Shown piece after piece: positions 1-8,623 of a stretch of DNA of 64,000 bases; position 1 is the stretch's first letter; each line of letters opens with the position of its first letter. The notes under the pieces are model-generated. The model was not told where the DNA came from. It worked only from the letters and a program-made list of their open reading frames with translations, and searched no databases. Source of the DNA: Nitrosomonas oligotropha (lineage in GTDB: Bacteria > Pseudomonadota > Gammaproteobacteria > Burkholderiales > Nitrosomonadaceae); the NCBI RefSeq assembly GCF_009833085.1, contig NZ_QRBZ01000011.1, positions 35,199 to 99,198 of the forward strand, read 5' to 3'. A program made the position numbers and the translations under genes.

Positions 1-146
1 ATGATTGTTACAACTGCGACGGAATCGAGTTCAGGAATATTGCCGAGTAAAATTGTGCCAGGCTCTATTGCATCGATCCGTTTACCCAATCCCAAGGTAT
101 CAGCCAGAATCTTTTTTATTTCAGTGGTATGGCTTGTGTTTGTCAC
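1..146 (-). CDS. Acyl carrier protein, N-terminal part (cut by window edge)
   Basis: The minus strand reads an open frame that runs off the left edge. It contains ILLGNIPELDSVAVV, the helix II signature of acyl carrier proteins; the Ser after Asp would carry the 4'-phosphopantetheine arm. Family knowledge: such small carriers hold acyl or aminoacyl intermediates as thioesters. The start is uncertain: a GTG at 146 gives a sensible N-terminus (V-T-N-T-S-H-T-T-E-I), but no good ribosome site precedes it and the frame stays open further upstream. Stand-alone carriers of this kind often sit in exosortase/polysaccharide clusters, and a PEP-CTERM protein lies at 31.7 kb, but that link is only inference. 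Confidence 0.6.
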   Translation of the reverse strand, partial: MTNTSHTTEIKKILADTLGLGKRIDAIEPGTILLGNIPELDSVAVVTI

Positions 147-289
147 AATGAGGCGCTTGATTATTATCAGTATTAAAGAAATCCGGCGCTTATTATAAAG
201 CTGATTGAAGATTATGACTGCGGGATTACGCAGTGCTTGCAGAAAATTCCCGGCGACTGCGGATGTAAAGAGTGCAAATGTTCAATGCG

Positions 290-1000
290 TTACGGCTGAA
301 TTTCCACGATTGAATTTGCTCGGGCCAGCCCACTGAGGATCCGGCCCGATTTATTACGAACCTGAATGACTTGTCCTTCCGCTGCGTTGGCCAATGCCTG
401 ACCTTCCGATCGAATACTGAATCCACGGCCTTGCACCACTAAATTCACTGTCTGACCGCGCACGATCACGTAGGGAGCCCGCAGCATTTGCGGACGTATC
501 GGTTGACCGGCGGGCAAGTTGGCGGCGGCGACTTTACCGACAATTTGAGCCGCATCGGTGAGTATGCCATCCGGCATCTGCGTCAGATTGACATTCTGCG
601 GCGCGATATCTTCATAACTCAATGTTTGCCCGGTTGATACGGGTCGTGCGATATGTAAAACATCCGCCATAACATTGATCTCAGTCTGCACATAAATAGT
701 CCAAGCCGCAAATTCACTGTCACAACGAACGCCAATGGAGGTTTTTCCCCATAAACGTCCGCCTGCCGGCACAAAAGGCTCTAACTGAGGACACTTGGGC
801 AATGTTAAATGCTTGTCAATCTGGCCGACATTGATCATCACCAATCCTGGCAGTGAAGCCGTATTGCTGTAGAGAAAATTCTCAATGGCGTTTTTGATCA
901 GAGGAATTTCTTGATGCGCCACTGCTGCGTTGTGCTGTGAGGCCAGCGCAGAAGAAGCAAGCATTGGCAGACAGAGTATCGTCATTAAGCAACGTATCAT
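290..1000 (-). CDS. flgA: FlgA, P-ring assembly chaperone
   Basis: 236 residues. FlgA is the periplasmic chaperone that helps FlgI assemble into the flagellar P ring. The first ~22 residues are a signal peptide (hydrophobic stretch, ASSALAS cleavage region), followed by the FlgA/SAF-type body with the family's typical end GQVIQVRNKSGRILSGLA. It is transcribed away from flgB, with which it shares a 213-base intergenic region holding promoter-like sites for both directions. A second in-frame Met at 985 is possible. No flgM/flgN genes follow within the window, unlike the enteric arrangement. Confidence 0.93.
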   Translation of the reverse strand: MIRCLMTILCLPMLASSALASQHNAAVAHQEIPLIKNAIENFLYSNTASLPGLVMINVGQIDKHLTLPKCPQLEPFVPAGGRLWGKTSIGVRCDSEFAAWTIYVQTEINVMADVLHIARPVSTGQTLSYEDIAPQNVNLTQMPDGILTDAAQIVGKVAAANLPAGQPIRPQMLRAPYVIVRGQTVNLVVQGRGFSIRSEGQALANAAEGQVIQVRNKSGRILSGLARANSIVEIQP

Positions 1001-1087
1001 AGATTGATCTCACCATTCATTTTTGCCGTATCCGGCAATTATTGCCGCTACCCGAAGCTATATTAAACGAGCATGAAAAAATCCAAG

Positions 1088-1103
1088 TGCAAAGATAGCA
1101 CCG
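1088..1103 (-). promoter_or_regulatory. Sigma-54-like promoter for flgA
   Basis: On the minus strand the site reads CGGTGCTATCTTTGCA. GG and GC are exactly 12 bases apart, as in -24/-12 elements, and the -12 box TTGCA is perfect; the -24 box is GGTGC instead of GGCAC. Transcription would begin about 75 bases before flgA. No enhancer-binding site was identified. Confidence 0.4.
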
Positions 1104-1155
1104 CTTTCATGTCTTATTTGCGGATTGGTTGATTAACTTGTGCATATATTATTGC

Positions 1156-1171
1156 TGGCATGCTAAATGCT
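1156..1171 (+). promoter_or_regulatory. Sigma-54-like promoter for the flgB operon
   Basis: TGGCATGCTAAATGCT has the -24 GG and -12 GC dinucleotides at the required 12-base distance, with TGGCA intact and a weaker -12 box (ATGCT). The inferred start near 1182 leaves about 30 bases of leader before the flgB ATG. It pairs with a divergent site for flgA at 1088-1103. In several polarly flagellated proteobacteria hook-basal-body operons depend on sigma-54; that this applies here is inference. Confidence 0.45.
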
Positions 1172-1213
1172 AATAGATGAATAGAAAATAATTTCAATCA
1201 GGTGGTAGAGACG

Positions 1214-1624
1214 ATGATTAACAAACTTGATAAAGAATTAAATTATCACCACAACGCCCTCAGCTTGAGAGTTGGAAGGCAAGAGTTGCTTTCCAGTAAT
1301 GTGGCTAATGCCGATACGCCAAATTTCAAGGCGAAGGATATCGATTTTGCCAGCATGCTTCAGGACAGATTGTCATCGGCGCCTAGCCTGAACAAAGTAA
1401 CCATGAATACGACATCATCAATGCATATTAATTCTGCTGGATCTGGAATATTCGGCGATAGCGTTTTATACCGGGTTCCCTTACAACCCAGCGCGGACGG
1501 AAATACGGTGGACATGGATATGGAGCGGACTCGATTTGCTGATAATGCCATTAAATATGATGCCAGTATTACATTTATTAACAATGAATTTAGAAACTTA
1601 ACATCGGCAATGATGGAGAGATAG
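1214..1624 (+). CDS. flgB: FlgB, flagellar proximal rod protein
   Basis: 136 residues. A subunit of the proximal rod that crosses the periplasm. The N-terminus MINKLDKEL and the motif SSNVANADTPNFKAKDIDF are typical of FlgB. An in-frame GTG at 1202 lies inside the ribosome-binding sequence AGGTGG (1200-1205), so the ATG at 1214, about eight bases downstream, is the better start. It is the first gene of the hook-basal-body operon, with flgC following after three bases. Confidence 0.95.
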   Translation: MINKLDKELNYHHNALSLRVGRQELLSSNVANADTPNFKAKDIDFASMLQDRLSSAPSLNKVTMNTTSSMHINSAGSGIFGDSVLYRVPLQPSADGNTVDMDMERTRFADNAIKYDASITFINNEFRNLTSAMMER

Positions 1625-1627
1625 AAA

Positions 1628-2032
1628 ATGTCACTATTTAATGTATTTGGTATCGCAAGTTCAGCCATGTCCGCACAATCGCAACGTTTGAATGTGGTTG
1701 CCAGTAATCTTTCCAATGCCGACAGTGTAACCAGCTCTACCGGTGAACCTTATCGTGGCAGACAGGTGGTTTTCAGTACTTTGCAAGCGGATGCGAATGG
1801 TGCCAGTGGCGTCAAGGTTGCGGGTATCGTGCACGATCAATCGCCGATGCGGCAGTTGTTTGAACCTAAACATCCGCTGGCGGATAAAAACGGTTATGTG
1901 ACGATGCCGAATGTCAACGTTGTCGATGAAATGGTGAATATGATGTCAGCGTCGCGTTCATATCAGAACAGCGTCGATATGATGAATACCACCAAGTCCT
2001 TGTTACAAAAAACCCTGACTATTGGTCAATAA
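1628..2032 (+). CDS. flgC: FlgC, flagellar proximal rod protein
   Basis: 134 residues, normal for the family. The N-terminal rod motif VVASNLSNADSV and the C-terminal NVNVVDEMVNMMSASRSYQ helix are the two ends that pack as coiled coils in rod and hook proteins. Located between flgB and flgD with very short gaps, consistent with one transcript and stoichiometric expression with FlgB. Confidence 0.95.
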   Translation: MSLFNVFGIASSAMSAQSQRLNVVASNLSNADSVTSSTGEPYRGRQVVFSTLQADANGASGVKVAGIVHDQSPMRQLFEPKHPLADKNGYVTMPNVNVVDEMVNMMSASRSYQNSVDMMNTTKSLLQKTLTIGQ

Positions 2033-2043
2033 AGGAGCGAATA

Positions 2044-2712
2044 ATGGATGCAGTTCAGCAAGCTAGTTCACAAACAGCCGCAACAGGCGCAACTACTGGC
2101 ATCAATAGTAAAAAAGATGCTGAGAATCCACAGGATAGATTTTTGAAGCTGCTAGTCACGCAGATGAAAAATCAAGATCCGCTAAAACCGTTGGATAACG
2201 CCGAAGTTACCAGTCAATTGGCGCAAATTAGTACGGTATCGGGTATTGATAAGCTGAATTCGACGCTACAGCAATTGGTTACCAGCGCTGAAGATAATCG
2301 TTCTGTTGAAGCGATGGGACTGATCGGACATAAAGCATTCGTACCTGGCACGTCGATCAAGTTGAATGGGGATGGTGCTATAGCAGGCATTGAATTGGCG
2401 CAACCAGTCGATCAGCTCAAAGTCACCATATTGGATAGCGCCGGAATTGCCATTCGCACAATGGAGCTTGGTGCGCAACCGACAGGACTCAGCACGATCG
2501 CATGGGATGGTAATACTGACAGTGGCACTAAAGCGGTGGACGGAGACTATACCTTTGCGGTAAGCGCGAAACAAGGTGGTAATGACATTAAAGTCGATAC
2601 CCTTTCATTTGGAAAGGTAAACAGCGTAATGCCTGGCGAAGGTGGTGCGCACCTGGATATGGGGGACAAATTGGGATTGGTTGGTTTGTCTGACATTAAA
2701 CAGGTGTTTTGA
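2044..2712 (+). CDS. flgD: FlgD, hook capping/scaffold protein
   Basis: 222 residues. FlgD caps the growing hook and promotes FlgE polymerisation, then is replaced by FlgK. The N-terminal motif QDRFLKLLVTQMKNQDPLKP and the following AEVTSQLAQISTVSGIDKLN are diagnostic; the rest is the FlgD Ig-like/tudor region (AWDGNTDSGTKAVDGDYTF). Ribosome site AAAGGAG lies just upstream. flgE follows 12 bases later. Confidence 0.95.
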   Translation: MDAVQQASSQTAATGATTGINSKKDAENPQDRFLKLLVTQMKNQDPLKPLDNAEVTSQLAQISTVSGIDKLNSTLQQLVTSAEDNRSVEAMGLIGHKAFVPGTSIKLNGDGAIAGIELAQPVDQLKVTILDSAGIAIRTMELGAQPTGLSTIAWDGNTDSGTKAVDGDYTFAVSAKQGGNDIKVDTLSFGKVNSVMPGEGGAHLDMGDKLGLVGLSDIKQVF

Positions 2713-2724
2713 TAGGAGATTATT

Positions 2725-4002
2725 ATGACTTTTCAACATGGCTTAAGTGGATTAAATGCGGCGTCAACCAACCTGGATGTGATTGGTAATAACATTTCCA
2801 ATGCGAATACCGCCGGGTTCAAACAGTCCGTTGCGCAATTTTCCGATATTTTTGCAAACTCAATGGAAGGTACCGATACCGCACAAATCGGGATAGGATC
2901 GAAAATATCCGCAATTGCGCAACAATTTGGTCAAGGTACGATTACACCGACCAGTAATCCGTTGGACATTGCGATCAACGGCCAGGGTTTTTTCCGCGTG
3001 AGCGATAACGGTACTGTAAGCTACAGCCGGAACGGTCAATTTCATGTTGACGATTCCGGCTTTATTGTCGATGCATCGGGCGCCAATTTAACGGGTTTTA
3101 TGGCAGATGTGAATGGTGATATTAAAGCGAGCGGCGTACCGACAAATTTAAAATTCGGCACTGCCGATCTTGCACCTAAGGCAACCACTACATTTGATCT
3201 GGGATTTAATCTGGATGCGCGTAAAGCGGCGATTGCAACACCCTTTAATGCAACCGATCCGAAGACTTACAACAGCACAACTTCAGGAACAGTAGTGGAT
3301 AGTCTTGGGAATTCACATGTTTTGTCTTTATTTTTTCAGAAAGCGACTGCGACTGCCAATACTTGGACTGTCTTCGCTACTGTGGACGGTAAAGTAGACA
3401 CTGCCGGGATACCTGTTGGTGTCAAGATAGGCGGAAGTACTTCACAATCAATGGTATTTGACGGGGATGGAAAATTACAGAGTATTGCTGCTGTTCCAGC
3501 TGTTCCATTGGATTTGGCGATAGATTTTAGCGCCATTAACCCAAAGCTTGGCGCAACAACACCGCAGACCGTTCGTCTCGATATGACAACCGCCACTCAA
3601 TTTGGCTCTGATTTCGGTGTTAATGCGATTACCCAGGATGGATATACCTCCGGCCGTATGTCGGGCTTTACGATTAGCGCTGATGGCGTGATTCTTGGAA
3701 ACTATAGTAGTGGTCAATCAAAAACATTGGGGCAAATTGTGCTCGCCAATTTTGTCAACCCGCAAGGTCTGGTTCCAGTCGGTGATGGTCACTGGGCAGA
3801 AACTCCTGGTTCAGGTGAGCCTTTGGTTGGTCCTCCCAAAACCGGAAATCTCGGCGTGCTTCAATCCAATGCCGTCGAAGATTCAAACGTTGATTTGACA
3901 GCGGAATTGGTGAAGCTGATTCAAGCGCAACGCTTGTATCAAGCCAGTGCTAAGCAAATTGAGACACAAGATCAGATTATTCAAACCATCACTCAAATTT
4001 AA
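2725..4002 (+). CDS. flgE: FlgE, flagellar hook protein
   Basis: 425 residues. Forms the universal-joint hook. N-terminal rod/hook motif NNISNANTAGFKQS, the flagellar basal-body FlgE domains in the middle, and the C-terminal SNVDLTAELVKLIQAQRLYQ helix are all present. A good ribosome site (AGGAG) precedes the ATG. Length is typical for a hook protein without a large variable insert. Confidence 0.95.
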   Translation: MTFQHGLSGLNAASTNLDVIGNNISNANTAGFKQSVAQFSDIFANSMEGTDTAQIGIGSKISAIAQQFGQGTITPTSNPLDIAINGQGFFRVSDNGTVSYSRNGQFHVDDSGFIVDASGANLTGFMADVNGDIKASGVPTNLKFGTADLAPKATTTFDLGFNLDARKAAIATPFNATDPKTYNSTTSGTVVDSLGNSHVLSLFFQKATATANTWTVFATVDGKVDTAGIPVGVKIGGSTSQSMVFDGDGKLQSIAAVPAVPLDLAIDFSAINPKLGATTPQTVRLDMTTATQFGSDFGVNAITQDGYTSGRMSGFTISADGVILGNYSSGQSKTLGQIVLANFVNPQGLVPVGDGHWAETPGSGEPLVGPPKTGNLGVLQSNAVEDSNVDLTAELVKLIQAQRLYQASAKQIETQDQIIQTITQI

Positions 4003-4051
4003 CCCGGCTTTCATTTTGAAAAATCAAATTTTTATTGGAATTGAGTAGAAA

Positions 4052-4795
4052 ATGGATCGACTAATTTATACATCGATGACCGGAGCCAACCACACGCTGA
4101 ATCAGAAAGCGACCGTTGCTCAGAATCTTGCTAATGCATCAACGACGGGATATCGCGCTGAAAGCAATGCATTTCGTGCAGTTCCGGTATACGGTGATGG
4201 TCTGCCGACACGCGCCTTTGTCGTTGATTCAACAACCGGCGCTGATTTCACCCCCGGTGCGATGCAAACTACCGGCCGCGATCTTGACGTTGCAGTTCGA
4301 GGTTCCGGATGGATTGCGATTCAATTGGATGATGGCAAGGAAGCCTATACCCGTAATGGCAGTTTGCAAGTCAGCCCCAATGGTATTTTGCAGACAAACG
4401 GCGGGCATAAAGTGAAGGGCGATACGGGCATTATTGCCCTGCCACCCGACACTCGCATCACCATCGGGGTGGATGGAACCGTGTCATCCGTGCCGATTAC
4501 GCCTCAACCCAATACCGTAGCACAAGTAGGCCGGATCAAACTGGTGAATCCTCCAGAAGATAAGCTTGTAAAAGGCACTGATGGCTTGTTCCGACTTAAG
4601 GATGGCGGTGAAGCGCCTGTTGATGCGAGAGTTAAGCTAGTTGATGGCACATTGGAAGAAAGCAACGTGAATGTAGTGCATGAAATGGTCAACATGATCG
4701 ACTTGGCCAGGCAATTTGATATGCAAATGAAAATGCTGGATAGCGCGCAAAATAATGCTCAGAAAGCCAGCGAAATCATGGTGGTAAGAGTTTAA
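4052..4795 (+). CDS. flgF: FlgF, flagellar proximal rod protein
   Basis: 247 residues. Rod protein between the proximal and distal rod. Starts MDRLIYTSMTGANHTLNQ, carries the FlgF/FlgG-type QNLANASTTGYRAE motif and ends with EESNVNVVHEMVNMIDLARQ. Lies between flgE and flgG in the conserved operon order; gaps are about 50 bases after flgE and 30 before flgG. Confidence 0.95.
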   Translation: MDRLIYTSMTGANHTLNQKATVAQNLANASTTGYRAESNAFRAVPVYGDGLPTRAFVVDSTTGADFTPGAMQTTGRDLDVAVRGSGWIAIQLDDGKEAYTRNGSLQVSPNGILQTNGGHKVKGDTGIIALPPDTRITIGVDGTVSSVPITPQPNTVAQVGRIKLVNPPEDKLVKGTDGLFRLKDGGEAPVDARVKLVDGTLEESNVNVVHEMVNMIDLARQFDMQMKMLDSAQNNAQKASEIMVVRV

Positions 4796-4825
4796 TCCGA
4801 TAATAAATTTTAATAGGTAAAGCAT

Positions 4826-5608
4826 ATGATACGTTCGCTATGGATCGCTAAAACAGGGCTTGATGCGCAACAAACCAAAATGGATGTGATTTCTAATAAC
4901 TTAGCGAACGTCAGCACCAATGGATTTAAACGGGCCCGTGCTGTTTTTGAGGATCTGTTATATCAAACGATACGTCAGCCCGGCGCTCAATCATCGCAAC
5001 AAACGCAATTACCCTCCGGATTACAGTTAGGAACGGGTGTTAAGCCAGTTTCTACCGAAAGTATATTTACTCAAGGTGGATTGCAACAAACTGAGAACCA
5101 GCGTGATGTCGCCATACGGGGAGTGGGTTTCTTCCAGGTTTTACTACCGGATGGAACAACGGCTTATACCCGCGATGGGGCATTTCAGTCCGACCTGAAT
5201 GGCCAGCTTGTGACTTCCAGCGGTTACGCTGTTCAGCCCGCGATTACCGTTCCACCGAATGCGCTGGGTGTCACGATTGCGCGCGATGGTACGGTATCCG
5301 CAACAGTTCCGGGAGCGGTCGCGCCCATTCAAGTCGGCAGTATTCAATTGGCAAGCTTTGTTAATCCGGCTGGTTTATTGAAGATGGGTGAGAATCTGTA
5401 TCAGGAAACCGCATCGAGCGGAGCTCCCAATCAGAATGCGCCGGGTACCAACGGGTTGGGGTTGCTGGAACAGAATTTTGTGGAAACTTCGAATGTAAAC
5501 GTGGTGGAAGAATTGGTGAATATGATTCAAACCCAGCGCGCCTATGAAATGAATTCCAAATCCATAGAAACTTCGGATCAAATGCTGCAACGATTGGCAC
5601 AACTATGA
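4826..5608 (+). CDS. flgG: FlgG, flagellar distal rod protein
   Basis: 260 residues, exactly the usual length. FlgG builds the distal rod, the drive shaft passing through the L and P rings. [40 protein letters not shown] and the C-terminal [20 protein letters not shown] are nearly invariant in the family. The open frame of the next gene overlaps its end, but the preferred flgH start lies 27 bases downstream. Confidence 0.97.
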   Translation: MIRSLWIAKTGLDAQQTKMDVISNNLANVSTNGFKRARAVFEDLLYQTIRQPGAQSSQQTQLPSGLQLGTGVKPVSTESIFTQGGLQQTENQRDVAIRGVGFFQVLLPDGTTAYTRDGAFQSDLNGQLVTSSGYAVQPAITVPPNALGVTIARDGTVSATVPGAVAPIQVGSIQLASFVNPAGLLKMGENLYQETASSGAPNQNAPGTNGLGLLEQNFVETSNVNVVEELVNMIQTQRAYEMNSKSIETSDQMLQRLAQL

Positions 5609-5634
5609 TTGATCGGGTTATCGGGAGTAGTGTG

Positions 5635-6351
5635 ATGGCGAATGGCAATCGAGTGATGAACAATTTCAACCGGTATTTTTTTATGCTTGTGCTCGGCGCA
5701 CTCGCAACCGGTTGTGCCATGACACCTTCTACCACTACTTACCAGCCCAATACCTTACGTGCTCCGCAACATGCAGCCGCAGTGGCTCAACCCAATGGTT
5801 CAATTTTGCAAATGGTTCACAGCACAACAGGCGGGGTGCGATATACACCGTTATTTGAAGACCGTCGCGCGAGAAGTATTGGCGATACGATTATTGTCAC
5901 TTTAAACGAAACAACCAATGCCAGTAAGAGCTCCGGAAGTAACGCGAGCCGTTCTGGCAGCATTGACTTTTCCGTGCCGAGTTTGCTGGGAATTCCGTTG
6001 AGTTTATTAAAGAAACACGCAACGGTTGAAGCTAAATCAAATAATAAATTTGATGGCAGTGGTGAAAGCTCAAGTAAAAATAATTTTAGAGGAACCATTA
6101 CTGTTACGGTTATCGAAGCGCTACCGAATGGAAATCTGGTCGTGAGCGGTGAAAAACAGATCGGTATCAACCAAGGACAGGAATTTATCCGATTGTCCGG
6201 GATCGTGAATCCGACTCACATCATGGGAAATACGATTTCTTCAACGCAAATTGCCGATGCGCGTGTTGAATATCGCAGCAATGGTTATATTGACGAAGCG
6301 CAAACGATGGGATGGTTGTCGCGCTTCTTTCTTTCGATTACGCCTTTCTAA
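5635..6351 (+). CDS. flgH: FlgH, flagellar L-ring lipoprotein
   Basis: 238 residues from the chosen start. FlgH forms the outer-membrane L ring. A lipobox (GALATGC, lipidated Cys about residue 27) follows a basic N-region, and FlgH motifs include [15 protein letters not shown] and [19 protein letters not shown]. Of three in-frame ATGs (5605, 5635, 5656) the one at 5635 has the best ribosome site, GGGAG at 5623-5627; the one at 5605 overlaps flgG and would give an over-long signal region. Confidence 0.94.
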   Translation: MANGNRVMNNFNRYFFMLVLGALATGCAMTPSTTTYQPNTLRAPQHAAAVAQPNGSILQMVHSTTGGVRYTPLFEDRRARSIGDTIIVTLNETTNASKSSGSNASRSGSIDFSVPSLLGIPLSLLKKHATVEAKSNNKFDGSGESSSKNNFRGTITVTVIEALPNGNLVVSGEKQIGINQGQEFIRLSGIVNPTHIMGNTISSTQIADARVEYRSNGYIDEAQTMGWLSRFFLSITPF

Positions 6352-6402
6352 GCAGGATATTGCTCAAATTGATGAACACTTCAGAAGTCGGTATTTAAGA
6401 TT

Positions 6403-7512
6403 ATGAAAATCAGAAACATCATTATTCTTTCTTTGCTTGCGCTGATTTTGCTGCTGCCGGGTATCAGCTTGGCGGATCGCATCAAGGATTTGGCATCGAT
6501 TCAAGGTGTTCGCAACAATCAATTGATCGGGTATGGATTGGTGGTGGGTTTAGATGGCAGTGGCGATATGACAACGCAAACGCCATTTACAGTTCAGAGT
6601 GTCATCAATATGCTGGGTCAATTAGGCGTTAATCTACCTCCCGGCACTAACCTGCAATTACGTAATGTTGCCGCTGTCATGGTGACAGCGACCATGCCGG
6701 CATTTGCCAAACCCGGTCAACATATCGATATCACGGTTTCTTCCATGGGCAACGCCAAAAGCTTAAGAGGTGGAACGCTCTTGCTGACTCCCTTGAAAGG
6801 AGCCGACAATCAAGTATATGCAATGGCTCAAGGAAATATTCTGGTCGGCGGTATCGGAGCCGCAGCGGGCGGCAGCAGTGTGCAGGTGAATCATCTCAGT
6901 GTCGGACGTGTTACAAGTGGCGGTATCGTAGAACGTGAGATTCCAACGACGGTTGGGCAGGGTGATTTTATCAATCTTGAGCTGAATACAACCGATTTCA
7001 CGACCGTAAACCGCATTGTGGATGCGATCAATGGGCTTTATCCTACAGCCGCATCCGCAGTGGATGGCCGGGTAGTGCAAGTGAAAGCGCCAGTGGATAA
7101 TAGTCAGCGCATCATGTTTATTTCTCAGATTGAAAGCCTGGATATCAAACCGGCGAGAGCATCGGCAAAAGTAATTGTTAATTCACGTACCGGTTCGGTT
7201 GTCATGAATCAGGCGGTAACACTTGAATCAAGTGCGGTTGCGCATGGCAATCTGTCCATAATCATCAATACCGAACCGGTGATCAGTCAGCCCGGCCCCT
7301 TCGCGCAGCGCGGTGAAACAGTGGTCACACAGCGATCGCAGGTCGAAATCCGTACCGATGAAGGAAATTTAATGTTATTGCCGAATGGTGCGGATCTTGG
7401 TGAAGTTGTGAAAGCTTTAACGGCGATCGGCGCTACCACTCAGGATCTACTATCGATTCTGCAGGCGCTGAAAGCTGCCGGTTCATTGCGCGCTGATTTG
7501 GAAATTATTTAA
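6403..7512 (+). CDS. flgI: FlgI, flagellar P-ring protein
   Basis: 369 residues with a Sec signal peptide (ALILLLPGISLADRIKD). FlgI polymerises in the periplasm to form the P ring around the rod with FlgA's help. Signature stretches DRIKDLASIQGVRNNQLIGY, GLVVGLDGSGD and ERGE-type FAQRGETVVTQRSQ are present. Follows flgH by 51 bases and precedes flgJ by 17. Confidence 0.96.
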   Translation: MKIRNIIILSLLALILLLPGISLADRIKDLASIQGVRNNQLIGYGLVVGLDGSGDMTTQTPFTVQSVINMLGQLGVNLPPGTNLQLRNVAAVMVTATMPAFAKPGQHIDITVSSMGNAKSLRGGTLLLTPLKGADNQVYAMAQGNILVGGIGAAAGGSSVQVNHLSVGRVTSGGIVEREIPTTVGQGDFINLELNTTDFTTVNRIVDAINGLYPTAASAVDGRVVQVKAPVDNSQRIMFISQIESLDIKPARASAKVIVNSRTGSVVMNQAVTLESSAVAHGNLSIIINTEPVISQPGPFAQRGETVVTQRSQVEIRTDEGNLMLLPNGADLGEVVKALTAIGATTQDLLSILQALKAAGSLRADLEII

Positions 7513-7529
7513 CTTACTGGATATTAAGA

Positions 7530-8537
7530 ATGGTTATTTCATCGGATATTTCAAGCAAACTTGCCGTTGATGCCAAAAGTGTTGATGACTTGCATTTAAT
7601 GGCCAAAAAAAATCCAGACGAAGCGTTACAAAAAGTTGCGCAACAGTTTGAGGCATTATTTATGAATATGCTGCTTAAAAGCATGCGCGAGGCGACTCCT
7701 AAGGATGGGATATTTGATAGTCAGCAAACACAGTTTTTTACCCAGATGTATGACCAGCAGCTTGCGCAAAAGATATCCACCAAAGGAATTGGTATTGCTG
7801 ATATGATGGTTCAGCAACTATCCCGAAATAATAAATCGATCGAACCACAGACTTCGATCGGGCAGACAAATACCATTCTGTCAGCGATTAACTCCATTCA
7901 GCAAGCGCCATTGGTTGAAGGTATGCATCCGAATGATAAATCGGGGCAACTGTGGTCAGTCCAGCGGACTTCATCCAATGCGGTGATGCCGGCAGGGAAA
8001 ATCGATTCTGTAATTGAGGGACTCACTGCACCGATTCAGACGGATGTACAGAAGAAAGGCGCATCCAGCCAATCGGGAAATTTTATCGATAAACTTTTAC
8101 CTCATGCCAAAATCGCATCCGAATCAACCGGTATTCCACCCAATTTCATGCTGGCGCAGGCTGCGCTGGAAAGTGGCTGGGGTAAACATGAGATTCGTCA
8201 TGCGGATAATAGTCCAACCTATAATCTATTTGGCATCAAGGCCGGTGCTAATTGGAAAGGGGACATTGTGGAAAAAACAACGACTGAATATATCAATGGT
8301 GTGCCACAGAAAGCGATTGAAAAATTTCGTGCATATAGCTCATATGCTGAAGGATTCAATGATTATGCCAAGTTGCTCATGGATAACCCACGCTATGCCA
8401 AAGTATTGAATTCGACGGATGCCGCGACATTCGCCAATGGCCTTCAGCGTGCAGGGTATGCGACTGATCCTATGTACGCAGAGAAATTAATACGTATTCT
8501 GAATAGTGAGAAATTGCAGAATCGCGAATTTATTTGA
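7530..8537 (+). CDS. flgJ: FlgJ, rod-cap protein with muramidase domain
   Basis: 335 residues, the two-domain form. Residues ~30-110 are the rod-binding domain (QQFEALFMNMLLKSMREATP, QFFTQMYDQQLAQ). Residues ~185-330 are a glucosaminidase-type peptidoglycan hydrolase with the catalytic-region motif MLAQAALESGWGKHEI and NLFGIKAG. It caps the rod and opens the cell wall so the rod can pass. It is the last gene of the flgB-J run; a sigma-28-like site follows. Confidence 0.95.
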   Translation: MVISSDISSKLAVDAKSVDDLHLMAKKNPDEALQKVAQQFEALFMNMLLKSMREATPKDGIFDSQQTQFFTQMYDQQLAQKISTKGIGIADMMVQQLSRNNKSIEPQTSIGQTNTILSAINSIQQAPLVEGMHPNDKSGQLWSVQRTSSNAVMPAGKIDSVIEGLTAPIQTDVQKKGASSQSGNFIDKLLPHAKIASESTGIPPNFMLAQAALESGWGKHEIRHADNSPTYNLFGIKAGANWKGDIVEKTTTEYINGVPQKAIEKFRAYSSYAEGFNDYAKLLMDNPRYAKVLNSTDAATFANGLQRAGYATDPMYAEKLIRILNSEKLQNREFI

Positions 8538-8551
8538 TGCAGAATTTTTCT

Positions 8552-8578
8552 TTAATTCTTTGGCCGGTATGCCGATAT
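8552..8578 (+). promoter_or_regulatory. Sigma-28 (FliA)-type promoter for flgKL
   Basis: TTAA, 15 bases, then GCCGATAT: the published FliA consensus is TAAA-N15-GCCGATAA, so spacing is exact and seven of eight -10 bases match. It sits about 45 bases before flgK in the 86-base gap after flgJ, which would make flgKL late flagellar genes even though they adjoin the flgB-J operon. Confidence 0.65.
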
Positions 8579-8623
8579 TGCCATTATCGTATATTTTTTA
8601 AGATCAAGAACTGAAAGAACATT

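Noticed and set aside
1..198. Plus-strand 65-residue open frame at the left edge
   Set aside because: It is the antisense of the acyl-carrier-protein frame, which has a clear family motif.
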